Origin: Zoroaster sp. YZ-2022
Taxonomy: Eukaryota > Echinodermata > Asteroidea > Forcipulatida > Zoroasteridae
Length of the DNA stretch: 64,000 nt
Direction of reading: 5' to 3'
NCBI GenBank assembly: GCA_029582265.1
Contig: CM055835.1
Location: 7,121,500 to 7,185,499 of the forward strand
Shown here one piece after another: positions 50,061 through 61,760 of this stretch. Made by a program: the position numbers and the translations under genes. Numbering within the stretch: position 1 is the stretch's first letter; every line of letters starts with the position of its first letter. A model generated the notes under the pieces. That model was not told the origin of the DNA. It worked only from the letters and a program-made list of their open reading frames with translations, and did no database searches.

Positions 50061-51907
50061 ATCCCCGAATTTGTTCCCTAAAACCTTTCTGGAATTTGTA
50101 CTTACCACTTTTGAAAACGAATTACATTACTGGTGTGTAGGCCTGTTTTATAATGGGCACGAGAAGATTTTTAAAGACATAATTGTAGACCAAAAAGGCT
50201 AAGGCCAAAAAAAAAAGTCCCCGGTTTCTTGTCATCAGTCGGCTTCAAAATCGGTGCGGCAAGTGACGCGCTTTTCTTTTGCCAACAGGGAAATACGTTG
50301 TATGGTAACTAAGAGAGGCCTCACAATCACAAATCGGGCAAACGTTCATACCCTGTGTGAAAAGGTCGTTTAAAGTACAACATGGCAGATTTCCAATCCA
50401 TCCAGCAATTTTGGCTGCAATTGGATATCGTTTCATAGCACAAAAAAAAATTAAAAAAATAAAAAAATGCCGACGTACAGGTCTGAGGCGACGCGCACAG
50501 AGACCAGAAACCCGAGACTTTTATTTGCCTCATCGGGAAACAAAATGAAATATAATTATGTAATAATACGTGCACTCGGAGTAACTCTTTTTAGAGGGAT
50601 GATAATTATTGGGCTGTCGCAGCTCATGCTTATTAGGGTAGCCAGTCGTGTAAATTATTATTCTTTCTCAGAACAGAAGAAGCTACAATTAGGGCGGGGA
50701 AATGTCGCCCTCAGGAGAATCACTGTCAACGCGCATGATGAAGCTGAACAAATAATGAATTGCTGTATTTATTATTAACTGGGAGAAATCTTTTGATTGT
50801 GGGTACTCTTTGCAATTAATAATATGAACAAGGCAAAAATACTGTGGTGGGGTTGGGCGGCCATTAGCGTCCCCTCCATATTCCCCTGGATCGCCGCCCA
50901 TTCTTGTGTAGCAGTAGCGATGCTTTCAGATATTGCTACTGAATGGCACAGTTTAAGTAACTTAAAAGCCCGAATTTCATAACTCGTAATTAATTAATCC
51001 TCGTGTAATATTACGCAAATCACTACAACGGTGGCCTATGCAAGCCACTGAATATCTGGCCCATGTAGGGCTACGTAGCGACTGATGCTTTACAGGTAAA
51101 TAAGATAAAATCTGAAAGGCAAGCTCATAAGATATTGTGAAGGGGTAGCAGCAGAGACACGGGCCACTTTAGCCAGCCTTGAAATTGCCTTTCCCACCCA
51201 TTGCCATCACCCCTTGCTATCACAAGGTTATGGGTTCAGATCCTCACCGACGATTTCAAAAGCCCATAAAACAACTTTGTCGTCGAAGTCTAGTTATTGA
51301 ACCGCAATCGATAAATATGTGCATAATCAAAGACGTTAACTCAATGAGAGATTGACTGTTTGGCAGATTGGTGTCAATGTTCTTTTTTTTTAATGGAGCT
51401 TTCCCCAGTGCACGAGTTTTCTGTCTTGCCTTGCCGTGCCTCCTCTCCCTCCCAATGACTGTTACCTTATAATAGGGGGACGGATTCAAACCTCTCCAAA
51501 ACGACTGAAAATCACACGGTTTCTTCCACGTACAACCTGCCCATTCCCAAGGCGGTAAATTGTGCCCCAATCTGATGCATACAGAATATTGTGCAAATTT
51601 TCCTTCCCCACCCCCGATTTTTTGTTTAAATAATTGGAAGGGAAAACAAATTGTATTCGAGGTTATTGACGTCACTGCGGGGACTGAATTCAGAATAGTC
51701 TGTGGATTGTTATAGACACAATTTGTTCCAAATCCAATGTTGAGACTTATCTTGTTTCAGACAGAGCAATGAATTTGACATAAATACGCCCAAAATGGTT
51801 ATGATTATCATTAAAATAACAAACCTAAGTCAACAACGCACACTAGTGTAAGAAATATTTGAACTCCATTTCAATGTAAGCAAATGATTTTAATATTTCA
51901 ATATTAC
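50061..51907. other. Region upstream of CNTRL, no clear gene
   Basis: A plus-strand ATG at 50382 opens MADFQSIQQFWLQLDIVS and stops. Other frames are short and domain-free. It could hold the 5' end of a divergent gene, but I see no supporting splice pattern. Confidence 0.35.
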
Positions 51908-52253
51908 AATAATAATAATAATGTGTGGATTTATATAGCGCACGTATCCACCAACTAAGTGGTGCTCAAGGCGCATTATATTATTATCCCTGCTCATAAG
52001 GCTCATAAATCATTCCTGAAACCATCTCAGCTCCCTGGGGAGTATACAGCTCAATTGCTGCCATTTCTAGCGCATATAGAGCAAACCAACTCTGCCTTCA
52101 CAGGTACCCATTTAACCCCTGGGTGGAGAGAAGCAATTATGATTAAGTGTCTTGCTCAAGGACACAAGTGTCACGGCCGTGATTCGAACCCACATTCTGT
52201 TGCTAACACCAGAACTTGAATCCGGTAAGCTACACCGCTCGACCACGACACCT
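51908..52253 (-). mobile_element. tRNA-derived SINE, full length
   Basis: Near-identical to 18781-19140 (only scattered differences), with the (AAT)n end at 51908-51922 and tRNA-like head at the right end. High identity suggests a young family. Confidence 0.88.
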
Positions 52254-52587
52254 CATTGTAATTAAGGGACCATGGATAAACTAGTCACGCGTCGGGACTG
52301 GGCCGTTCTAAAAAGAGCACGGCCGCGTGATGACATGACTTTGGGTGTGTTTGTTTCACTGGAGATAGCGGATCACAAAGACAATGGTGTGATATTGCGC
52401 AGTGCGAAAACAAATGGAAACTTTGGGATCCAAATCTATGTCGTAGCTCAGCCACTGCATCATGCTTGTTGTATATGGCTGAGTACCAGACTACAGCTGC
52501 AGTACACTTCGTCAATGACTTAGAAATTGGCATAGAAATCTAATTTAAAAAAAGGTTCTTCAATAATTAATTCACCAACAAATTCAA

Positions 52588-52640
52588 TTGGCATGGTAGT
52601 CTAGTGGTTAGAACGCTTGCCTTGCAAATAGGAGGTACCG
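52588..52640 (+). repeat. tRNA-like SINE head fragment
   Basis: GGCATGGTAGTCTAGTGGTTAGAACG... has a good box A and an anticodon-like loop CTTGCAAA, but no box B follows. Confidence 0.45.
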
Positions 52641-53129
52641 TAGCAGTTTTTCAACATTTTCATAAATTTGTTTTTATACATTTTTAATATATTTTTTTAA
52701 ACTACAAAATTAATTCAGAAGCGATGGCAATGATAATTTGTTTCGGCCTTCAAACAAATTGTTTCGTTTTGTTATTTTTGTTTGCGCCATCTTGAGATCT
52801 AGCACGTATCCACTGGGCGAGCAGGATCAGCAAATACAGGATCCGGATCAGTAAACTGTGTAAACCGTACGGACTGTCTGGTGATCGAGATCCGGATATG
52901 TGCCAAACAAACAGATCCTGTATTTTCGCCCCAGTGAACATGAATCTTCCCCTCATTACTGTTTTTTTATCTATATGTTTTGTTTGCTGGTTTAATGTTG
53001 ACAATAAGACCTGGCGATATTTGACAAAGGGATGAATGGATTAGTTGAAGGCATTGTACATCTTTGGTCAGGGTAGATTTTCTTATTTTGGAAAAGCCAT
53101 TTGCTAATATATGTACTTTGAATTGCACC

Positions 53130-53373
53130 TGAACAGCTATCGTTAATGGCCGGCATCTTTCCAGTGATAAGCATATTAAAAGGCCTCACAAAACAGTATG
53201 CTCCATCCTGGACAGTCTCATTGTTCTTTTGTTATGTAGTAAATTCTCTGCCATTTGCCATTTGCTAATAGGCCTACATGCACTTTGGATTGTGCCTCGA
53301 CGGCTATTGTAGTATTCGTCTTTTTCCGGCCTTGCATTTAGTATTCTCTGGCGTTACTTACATTTTCAAAATA

Positions 53374-53453
<80 letters not shown>

Positions 53454-54090
53454 GGTAGCACTTTTAAGACTAACTAAACTTAAAAATAGGTATAAGCTTT
53501 CGTAGCTACAGCTACTTTATCAGATGCAATGATGAAGGAGCTGATGAAGTAGCTGTAGCTACGAAAGCTTATACCTATTTTTAAGTTTAGTTGCTACCAT
53601 ATATATATATATCTTATTCTACCTGACTAACACGGCTGCATACAGATATATTTTCAAAATAGTAATCGTAAGAAAATTGACATGAAGAAATCACCTTTAC
53701 AAAACGTCTTTATAACGCTACTATTTTATTATCGATCCCCATAGGGATTGCATGTCTGCTATACATGACTCTCTGTTTTGGGAGCGAGTTTGTGTATGGG
53801 ACACAGCGTGTCTTATTTCTCATAATTATTTGCAAGCTAATCTCTGTCCGTAAAACCGCAAGTCATGTGTAGCTGACACGCAATCTCGCAGTTCAGCAAA
53901 GGATGGGAATAGTCGGCAGTCTTGCGTCTATAGCATGGCGGTAACGTAACATGACTTGACCTCCCATAATGAGTGCAAGGTTTGAAGGTCAACAGATCTT
54001 TTATTGTCCTGCATCTTTACAGAGATGCCGATTAAAAGGCCGCACAAAAGCAGTACGCTCCGTTCTGCAGTCTCATTGTTCTCTGCCAGA
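53130..54090. repeat. Paired diverged repeats around a (TA)n tract
   Basis: CATCTTTCCAGTG...AAAAGGCCTCACAAAACAGTA...CAGTCTCATTGTTCT (53150-53230) recurs at 54009-54085. (TA)n spans 53378-53450. Confidence 0.65.
53453..53603. mobile_element. Inverted-repeat element with hammerhead-like core
   Basis: AACTAAACTTAAAAATAGGT...ACCTATTTTTAAGTTTAGTT hairpin. The loop-proximal part reads CTGATGA (53541-53547), GTAGC-TGTA-GCTAC (53549-53562), GAAA (53563-53566), the order of a hammerhead ribozyme core. It resembles Penelope-like element ends from memory. Confidence 0.55.
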
Positions 54091-54935
54091 ACTGGTTATT
54101 CCATGTCTTAAGTGCCACTGCGTGACCCTTGAGGCTGATTTCTTTTGTTTGAGCTGGCACGCAAGGGAACGCGTTCGCAAGGGGCTGTGCCCGTGACATA
54201 ATTTATACATGGTCCCTAAAATATAATGTATTGCATGACAATATTATTTCCCCATCCCTTACCTTATATTTAGGTGTCGGTCCATCACCAATTCGACCCC
54301 CTCCCCAAAAAAGGATCGTCGCCCATGATTTCTAGAACATAACATAAAACCAGAAGTCTATTACTGACACGACTGGCACACTTTTATGTTCGAAAATGTG
54401 TATAGGCCTACATCATGGAATCTATGATCAAGTAACCTTTCCTAAAGCAAAACATCTGTAGACCTATGGTTTACGAAAATGCACAGAATATGATTATTCA
54501 AGCCTGAATATCCATTTGATTACAAGTAATTACATGTAAATAGTTTAAATAATTAAAGTACAAGATTTGACCTATCGCATAACCCCACCATACATGCAGG
54601 TAAACCTTTCGCTCAAAGCCTAATGGCGTCGTGCTGTAAGTGTAACACGTATAATAGGGTTTTGATTGACTGATGTACTATTATTGCTTTGGTGAAAAAC
54701 GAAACCCGTTAATTTTGTTTAACCATTTATTGGTAGCCTTATCATTTTTTTAATATCAAACATCACATCAGACTGTGAAGCATTTTGCAAAAGCAAACTG
54801 ATTTTCTGCCTCCATGGGAAATTATTTCCGAGTGAAATGCTCTAGTTGTGCACTGTAGTCTCCGGCCCATTTTTCACAGATGACAGCTTCATAAATACAA
54901 CCGAGTTCTCAAAAATCTACACTGCAGTTTGTTAA

Positions 54936-55048
54936 TCAGACTTCTGTCATGTTCACATCCTTGGTTCCACCGCTATCCACCGGGGTTTTTGCTTTCTGAG
55001 ATTGGCTGTTTTTTCGACGCTGGTTTCCACGTACCGATGTCAATGCAA
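54936..55048 (-). CDS. C11orf98: C11orf98-like protein, last exon
   Basis: After acceptor TTCGCAG the frame (entry phase 1) reads VALTSVRGNQRRKNSQSQKA then KTPVDSGGTKDVNMTEV and stop at 54936-54938. The tail matches the end of human C11orf98 (KRQKKTKAPQDVEMKD, from memory) in composition and motif order. A small basic, probably nucleolar protein of unknown function. Recognised from memory; a search would settle it. Confidence 0.6.
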
Positions 55049-55520
55049 CTGCGAACAAAAATCAAATAAATATCATTTAAAATAGATCGGTAAATGCATG
55101 CTTTTCTAAAATTGACATCATATGTCCAAAGTTTATTGTGGAAGTGAGTAATAGACACTAAAGATCCTTCAAAATGAGTTTGGTCACGAAGAGAGCTTTT
55201 TCGACAGAAAAGCGCAAAGAATATTTATCCATCCTATTATTGGCGCTTGCACAATAAAATAAAATAAAAATAAATATGATTGTAAAAATATTACAGTGAA
55301 ATATTATGACTAACTTTTTAATAAAGCCCTAATCGATTACTTATTGGTAGGGTACAATACTTCATTGATATTTCCTAATTACAAAATTTTAATTTGAAAG
55401 CTAACTGGAAGTGAAGTTAGTCAAGGTAACCAATCCTAATTAGAAATGATTCCATCAGAAGTGATTTCATAACTTTTTAATTATTAATCAATTGGGCAAA
55501 GAATTGCAGAAGAGTTATAC

Positions 55521-55618
55521 CCTGCATCTCATTAGCTTCTCTTTCATTTCGTAGCCTCGCCTTCAGCAGTTTCCTGAGTTTCTTCCCCGACAAGGTTGAG
55601 TTGGTGCTCACATTCAAT
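55521..55618 (-). CDS. C11orf98: C11orf98-like protein, penultimate exon
   Basis: Reads LNVSTNSTLSGKKLRKLLKA then RLRNEREANEMQ, close to human [20 protein letters not shown]...KEKTAME. Donor CAGG/GTATAA gives phase 1, matching the next exon. Entry phase 2 at acceptor TTTGAAG, so upstream exons must exist beyond 55618; I did not find them, perhaps because they lie past the 5.7-kb inverted repeat. Confidence 0.62.
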
Positions 55619-56036
55619 CTTCAAATTAAATACATTAAAGGACTTTCAATTAAATTGTACTACTCAACACAATTTAGGGAACACCGGAATAATCTCAGTT
55701 AAAGCAAGATCATTTATTTCAGATAAACACAATGTTTCACAGAATTGATGAGAAACAACTGCACAATGAAACAGATGATAAAGGATGCATGTAGTGATTA
55801 CACATTTCATGACATGACTACTGAAAGAGAGAAGGGGTTGCAAATGAAAATCCCGGTTCATGGAACATTTCAAACCTATTTGATGTTAAAAATCCGGTGT
55901 TCCCTAAATTGTTTTGAGTAGTATATTAACGCTTAATCGTAAATAACTGCTTTTAAATAGCGGTTTTATTGAACAAAAATACATGTTAGGTTTCATGTGA
56001 AATACATTGCAAAATGTACAGATTGATAAACTTCTA

Positions 56037-56400
56037 TTCGAGTCCGAGTCCCGAGTCATGTGGGTCGAGTCCAAGTCCTGAGTCACGAGTCATGAAGGTC
56101 GAGTCACGAGTCGTGAAGGTCGAGTCCGAGTCCTGTGGGTCGAGTCGAAGTCCTGAGTCCCAAGTCCTGTGGGTCGAGTCGAAGTCCTGAGTCCCAAGTC
56201 CTGTGGGTCGAGTCGAAGTCCTGAGTCCCAAGTCCTGTGGGTTGAGTCCAAGTCCTGAGTCCCAAGTCCTGTGGGTCGAGTCCAAGTCCTGAGTCCCAAG
56301 TCATGTGGGTCGAGTCCAAGTCCCGAGTCACAAGTCATGTGGGTCGAGTCCAAGTCCCGAGTCATGAAGGTCGAGTCCGAGTCACGAGTCACGAGTCACT
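56037..56400. repeat. Outer satellite, left arm
   Basis: About 34-bp units built from GTCGAGTCCAAGTCCTGAGT and CCAAGTCCTGTGG, about ten copies. Confidence 0.95.
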
Positions 56401-57751
56401 TACAAAATTCAAACGAAAAAAGAAAACCTACTTATGTCAGGGTTCAAAGTGAAAAAATACTTGAGATATATGGGCTAGTACCTCGTGTTCCAAACATTTC
56501 CCAATATTATTAGAAAATTGTTTGAAATTTCTCAAATCTTTCGTAACAATAATGTTTTCATTTTTTATACAAATTAATGTTTCGAACCCGAATGATATAT
56601 TTATGTTTTGCTCAGGTAGAGGTTGTTGTGTGGCCTGGGTAGGGTTATGACAACGTTTAGAATTGGAATTTGGCATAATCCTTTAAATTTTTTCAACTGT
56701 GCATAATAATAAAGAAAACTCCCTGACCAATTTAAGAACATTTTATAATTCCCATTACCCAACGCCGTTTTACATTGTACTCGCCTGATTCCATTTCCCA
56801 ATAATCACGATGGATTTAGCAAAATGTTTTCCCCACATTATATATTGCTAGAATAACATTTAAATAATAAAACAACATTGTGTCGCTCTATAACGTCCCC
56901 GAACCAATTCACCATAATTAAACGCAATAAACATAGATGTAATTCAATTCAATTCTTTTGAAAAAGCCATAAAAATAAATATTTACGTATTAGTCTGACA
57001 GCTAGTGATATATTACCGAAAATAAAAATGAGCATTTTAACAAAAGATAATTTCGACAATCAGACATATGTCAGCCCTATTATAAATTTGGAGGGAATTT
57101 GCACAATTATCTCCTATCCTCAATCCCAAAGAAAGTCGTCATATAGTTTATTAGGTTTTGTTGTTGTTGAAAATACAGTCCAGCCTAAATATTGATTTGG
57201 CTTCGTCTATAAGAATATTATGGGAAAGATATTACTATCACATCTGCACTAAGAAATTATTTCCACAATGAACTCCATAAAGTCACATGTTATACGCTGA
57301 AATAGCTCACAAATGCCCACACAGAGCCTCCCGATTGCAAAATTTACAAAATGTTCATTCCATTTCTCTAGAATTGACACCAAACACCGTGGAAATTGAG
57401 AGACCAGTGTTTGGGACAGTGAAATAAGTCTGGTACCCATCACTATCGTGCTTTTATTCCCATGATGTCGTACCCTGAAGCTTGGGTATATAATTCATTG
57501 TAATCGATTTCTGGAAGACGCACTTTGTTTTTATGCGGCCGCTGCTCCTGTAAGCGATTCCGATGGCATTACTACAAACAGAAAATGGACACAATAGGCT
57601 ATACAACGGAATAGGATGCACTGTAACAATTTTATGAAACTGTTTGCATTATTTAAATTAAGTAACAAGATATAAACAGTAAACACTATGTTCCAGGAAC
57701 ATTCTTCATTTTGTCAATGTTTTAAAATAGTGAATATTGGGCATTTTGCCG

Positions 57752-58085
57752 TCGAGTCCGAGTCACAAACATCGAGTCATGAGCCACGAGTCATGAGCCA
57801 CGAGTCATGAGCCACGAGTCACGAGCCACGAGTCACGAGCCACGAGCCACGAGTCACGAGCCACGAGTCACGAGCCACGAGTCACGAGCCACGAGCCACG
57901 AGTCACGAGCCACGAGTCACGAGCCACGAGTCACGAGCCACGAGTCACGAGCCACGAGTCACGAGCCACGAGTCACGAGCCACGAGTCACGAGCCACGAG
58001 TCACGAGCCACGAGCCACGAGCCACGAGCCACGAGCCACGAGTCACGAGCCACGAGTCACGAGCCACGAGTCACGAGTCATACAG
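57752..58085. repeat. Inner satellite, left arm
   Basis: 7/14-bp units CACGAGT and CACGAGC in an irregular alternation. Confidence 0.97.
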
Positions 58086-58566
58086 ACTGAAACCACAAAT
58101 AATTGGCTATCTAGTAGGCCTATGTCGAAACATACAAATATAATTTCGGCTATTTTAATGCTACCAACAACAATGAAAATTACGACATGGTATCGGTCGG
58201 AAAATTGTTCGACGAGAATTGTTTTGATTTTTGAATAGAAAACAAAAGCAAGTTGAAAATAATATATATATTTTTTCAACGCATGGGAAATTCGGAGGGC
58301 GGGGGGTGACCCTATGGACCATCCCACCCGATCCAAAAAGTGGGGTGGGGGCATATATCCCCATGCCCCAGGATTTACACCCGTGAACTATAGGGTTGAA
58401 ATTAATGTATGCTGCCAGAAATCTATTATCTTAGTCTACTCTAGCCATCATCAGGAGAATGAAGAAAGTGTAGAATGCAGGGGCTGGGTAGCTAGGGAGC
58501 TAGACCATGCTCGTTGTGCGCGCGCCCATTATTTGGAGTACAATGGCGTGGTTGGTAATAGACGGG

Positions 58567-58632
58567 TGCCAGTCAACTCGCCCTCGGCAAACTCGCCCCT
58601 TACAATCTCGCCAGGGGGCGAGTTGACTGGCA
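58567..58632. repeat. Perfect 17-bp inverted repeat
   Basis: TGCCAGTCAACTCGCCC at 58567-58583 and its reverse complement at 58616-58632; the spacer also has two ACTCGCC-like words. Confidence 0.9.
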
Positions 58633-58700
58633 TGCTAATAGACTTCTGATAATATTGACAATGAGTTACTTTCAGAATGTAAATGTTTTATCAAACAAAA

Positions 58701-58847
58701 TTAGTCATACTTTCTCTTTTTCACAATGCCCTTCGCCCTTCTGTTTTTAGACATTCCTCCAGAAAACGATCCCCTTTGCTTTTTGGCAAGCGGTGGGTTT
58801 GCCTTTTGCTCATTCCGCTTCTGTTTCTGCACACTTCTGTAGCTTGG
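58701..58847 (-). CDS. Possible terminal coding exon, Lys/Arg-rich, unidentified
   Basis: After acceptor TTTCATTTAG the frame reads PSYRSVQKQKRNEQKANPPL, then AKKQRGSFSGGMSKNRRAKG and IVKKRKYD, stop at 58701-58703. The composition is that of a nucleolar or RNA-binding C-terminus. It sits in the centre of the inverted repeat. No upstream exon was found; it may be a captured gene fragment or the end of a gene extending right. I do not recognise the family. Confidence 0.4.
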   Translation of the reverse strand, partial: PSYRSVQKQKRNEQKANPPLAKKQRGSFSGGMSKNRRAKGIVKKRKYD

Positions 58848-59267
58848 CTAAATGAAACAAACGGGAAAAGAAAAATAAGAATTAAATTATGTTTCTACAT
58901 TGTTGTTGTTTACATGACAAAACTGTGAACAAGTTTGTCCGAGTAAGCAATTTAGTGCAGATTTAGTTTTTGTGTCCACGAATTTCACGTCAGAAAGCTA
59001 TTTCTGATCACGCTGTCGCATGCCTGGAATTCCCTTCTTGAAAGGGGCAAGGCATTTTTCCTGTGATAAAGGGCACTTCCATAGAAAATTAAAAATGTGG
59101 GAACATTTCAAAAGGGCACCAAGGCCAAGACTGGGAAACGGAGGCAGTGCATAGTGGTATCCGTGGAAATTCAAGGCCGTGATCACCGAAACACGACGCG
59201 CATGGAGCAAGTGTATATTCATCAACACTGTGCATATTTTTTATGACGTGTATACTCCAGACTTGTA

Positions 59268-60035
59268 TGACTTGTGACTCGGACTCGAGTCCAACTCGAG
59301 TCACTCGGACTCGAGTCACCATGTACAATGACTCTGACTCGGACTCGATGTCTGTGACTCGGACTCGATGTCTGTGACTCGGACTCGATGTCTGTGACTC
59401 GGACTCGATGTCTGTGACTCGGACTCGATGTCTGTGACTCGGACTCGATGTCTGTGACTCGGACTCGATGTCTGTGACTCGGACTCGATGTCTGTGACTC
59501 GGACTCGATGTCTTTGACTCGGACTCGATGTTTGTGACTCGGACTCGATGTCTTTGACCGGACCGATGTCTGTCTGTGACTCGGACTTCGATGTCTGTGA
59601 CTCGGACTCGATGTCTGTGACTCGGACTTCGATGTCTGTGACTTCCGGTTCGATGTCTGTGACTCGGACTCGATGTCTGTGACTCGGACTCGATGTCTGT
59701 GACTCGGACTCGATGTCTGTGACTCGGACTCGATGTCTGTGACTCGGACTCGATGTCTGTGACTCGGACTCGATGTCTGTGACTCGGACTCGATGTCTGT
59801 GACTCGGACTCGATGTCTTTGACTCGGACTCGATGTCTTTGACTCGGACTCGATGTCTTTGACTCGGACTCGATGTTTGTGACTCGGACTCGATGTCTGT
59901 GACTCGGACTCGATGTCTGTGACTCGGACTCGATGTCTGTGACTCGGACTCGATGTTTGTGACTCGGACTCGATGTTTGTGACTCGGACTCGATGTTTGT
60001 GACTCGGACTCGATGTTTGTGACACGGACTCGACG
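59268..60035. repeat. Inner satellite, right arm, 20-bp units
   Basis: GTGACTCGGACTCGATGTCT repeated about 35 times with T/G variants. It gives a long open minus-strand frame (HRVRVTDIESESQTSSPS-type) that is a repeat artefact. Confidence 0.97.
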
Positions 60036-60756
60036 CCGAATGCCTAATATTCAATATTTTAAAACATTGACAAAATAAAGAATGTTCTTGCAACATAGTG
60101 TTTAAGTTTTTTTTAATTTAAACAATGCGAAAAGTTTCATAAAATTGTCTCCTTTCCCTGTTTGTAGTAATGCGATCGGAATCGCTTACAGGCGCAGCGG
60201 CCGCATGAAAACAAAGTGTGTCTTCCAGAAATCGATTACAATGAATTATATACCCAAGCTTCAGGGTACAACATCGTGGGAATAAAAGCACGATAGTGAT
60301 GGGTATCAGACTTACTACACTGTCCCAAACACTGGTCTCTCAATTTTCACGGTGTTTGGTGTCAATTCTAGAGAAATGGAATGAACATTTTATAAATTTT
60401 GCATTCAGGGGCTCTGTGTGGGCATTTGTGAGCTATTTCAGAGTTCATTGTGGAAATAATTTCTTAGTGCAGATGTGATAGTAATATCTTTCCCATAATG
60501 TTCCTGTAGACGAAGCCAAATCAATATTTAGGCTAGACTGTATTTTCAACAACAACCAAACCTAATAAACTATGACGACTTTCTTTGGGAGTGAGGATGG
60601 GAGATAATTATGCAAATTCCATCCAAATTCAAAATTAGGGCTGACATAATTATGTCTGATTGTCGAAATTCTTTTGTTAAAATGCTGCTCATTTTTATTT
60701 TCGGTACCGGTAATATATCACCGTAGCTGTCAGACTAATACATTAGTCCTTATACC

Positions 60757-61025
60757 TGTGTCCTTGAGCAAGACACTTAACCATAATTGCTTCTCTCCAC
60801 CCAGGGGTTAAATGGGTACCTGTGAAGGCAGAGATGGTTTGCTCTATATGCGCTAGAAATGGCAGCAATTGAGCTGTATACTCCCCAGGGAGCTGAGATG
60901 GTTTCAGGAATGATTTATGAGCCTTATGAGCCTTATGAGCAGGGATAATAATATAATGCGCCTTGAGCGCCACTTAGTTGGTGGATACGTGCGCTATATA
61001 AATCTATACATTATTATTATTATTA
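60757..61025 (+). mobile_element. SINE, 5'-truncated, inside the right arm
   Basis: Starts at GTGTCCTTGAGCAAGACACT and ends in (ATT)n. The left arm lacks it, so it arrived after the inverted repeat formed. Confidence 0.85.
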
Positions 61026-61654
61026 ATTTTTTATTGCTTTTTCAAACGAATTTAATTACATCTGTGTTTATTGCATTTGGTTATGGTGAATTGGTTTGGG
61101 GACGTTATAGAGCGACACAATATTGTTTTATTATTTAAATATTATTCTAGAAATATATTATATTGGCGGCAGGCCGAAATGTGGGAAAAACATTTTGCTA
61201 AATCCATCGTGATTATTGGGAAATGGAATCAGGCGAAAGCAATGTACAATGTACAACGGCATGGAGTCATGAGAATTATAAAGTGTTCTTAACTTGGTCT
61301 GGGGTTTTTCTTTATTACGCACATAATAATGTATGAAAAAATATGTAATTTTCAAAGGATGCTGCCAATTGCCAAATTCCAGTTCTAAACGTTGTCCTAA
61401 CCCTCCCCAGGCCACTCAACAACCTCTACCTGAGCAAAACATAAATATATCATTCGGGTTCGAAACATTAATTTGTATAAAAAAATTAAAACATTATTAT
61501 TAAGAAAGATTTGAGAAATTTCAAACCATTTTCGAATAATGTTGGGAAATGTTTGGAACATGAGATACTAAGCCCATATATCTCGAGTATTTTTTCACTT
61601 AACTTTGAACCTTGACATATGTATAAGGTTTTTATTTTTCGTTCGAATTTTCTA

Positions 61655-61760
61655 AGTGACTCGTGACTCGGACTCAGACTCAGACTCGACCCACATGACT
61701 CCGGACTCGGACTCGACACTGGGGACTCAGACTCGGACTCAAGGTTTGAGGACTCGAATA
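61655..61760. repeat. Outer satellite, right arm (short)
   Basis: GTGACTCGTGACTCGGACTC and variants; about 100 bp against 360 bp in the left arm. Confidence 0.85.

Larger units (their letters stand above)
56037..61760. mobile_element. 5.7-kb inverted repeat with GAGTC satellites in both arms
   Basis: Left arm 56037-58085, centre 58086-59267, right arm 59268-61760. Outer satellite 56037-56400 mirrors 61655-61745. The unique arm 56401-57750 mirrors 60045-61654, e.g. GAGCTATTTC...GTGGAAATAATTTCTTA at 60430-60470 against 57255-57310. The inner satellite 57752-58085 mirrors 59268-60035. The right arm has an extra SINE at 60757-61025. No transposase found. It looks like a large non-autonomous fold-back transposon or a palindromic duplication. 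Confidence 0.8.

Noticed and set aside
50382..50438. Plus-strand start MADFQSIQQFWLQLDIVS as a divergent gene
   Set aside because: Eighteen codons then a stop; no convincing donor inside and no second exon found.
56034..56392. Asp/Ser/Thr/Leu-rich frames (DSTHMTRDLGLRTWTRPTG)
   Set aside because: Translation of the outer GAGTC satellite of the inverted repeat.
57807..58238. 143-codon plus-strand frame ESRATSHEPRVTSH...
   Set aside because: Translation of the CACGAGT/CACGAGC array.
59089..60096. 335-codon minus-strand frame (RHRVRVTDIESESQTSSPS repeats)
   Set aside because: Product of the 20-bp GACTCGGACTCGATGTCT satellite; no unique sequence of coding character.
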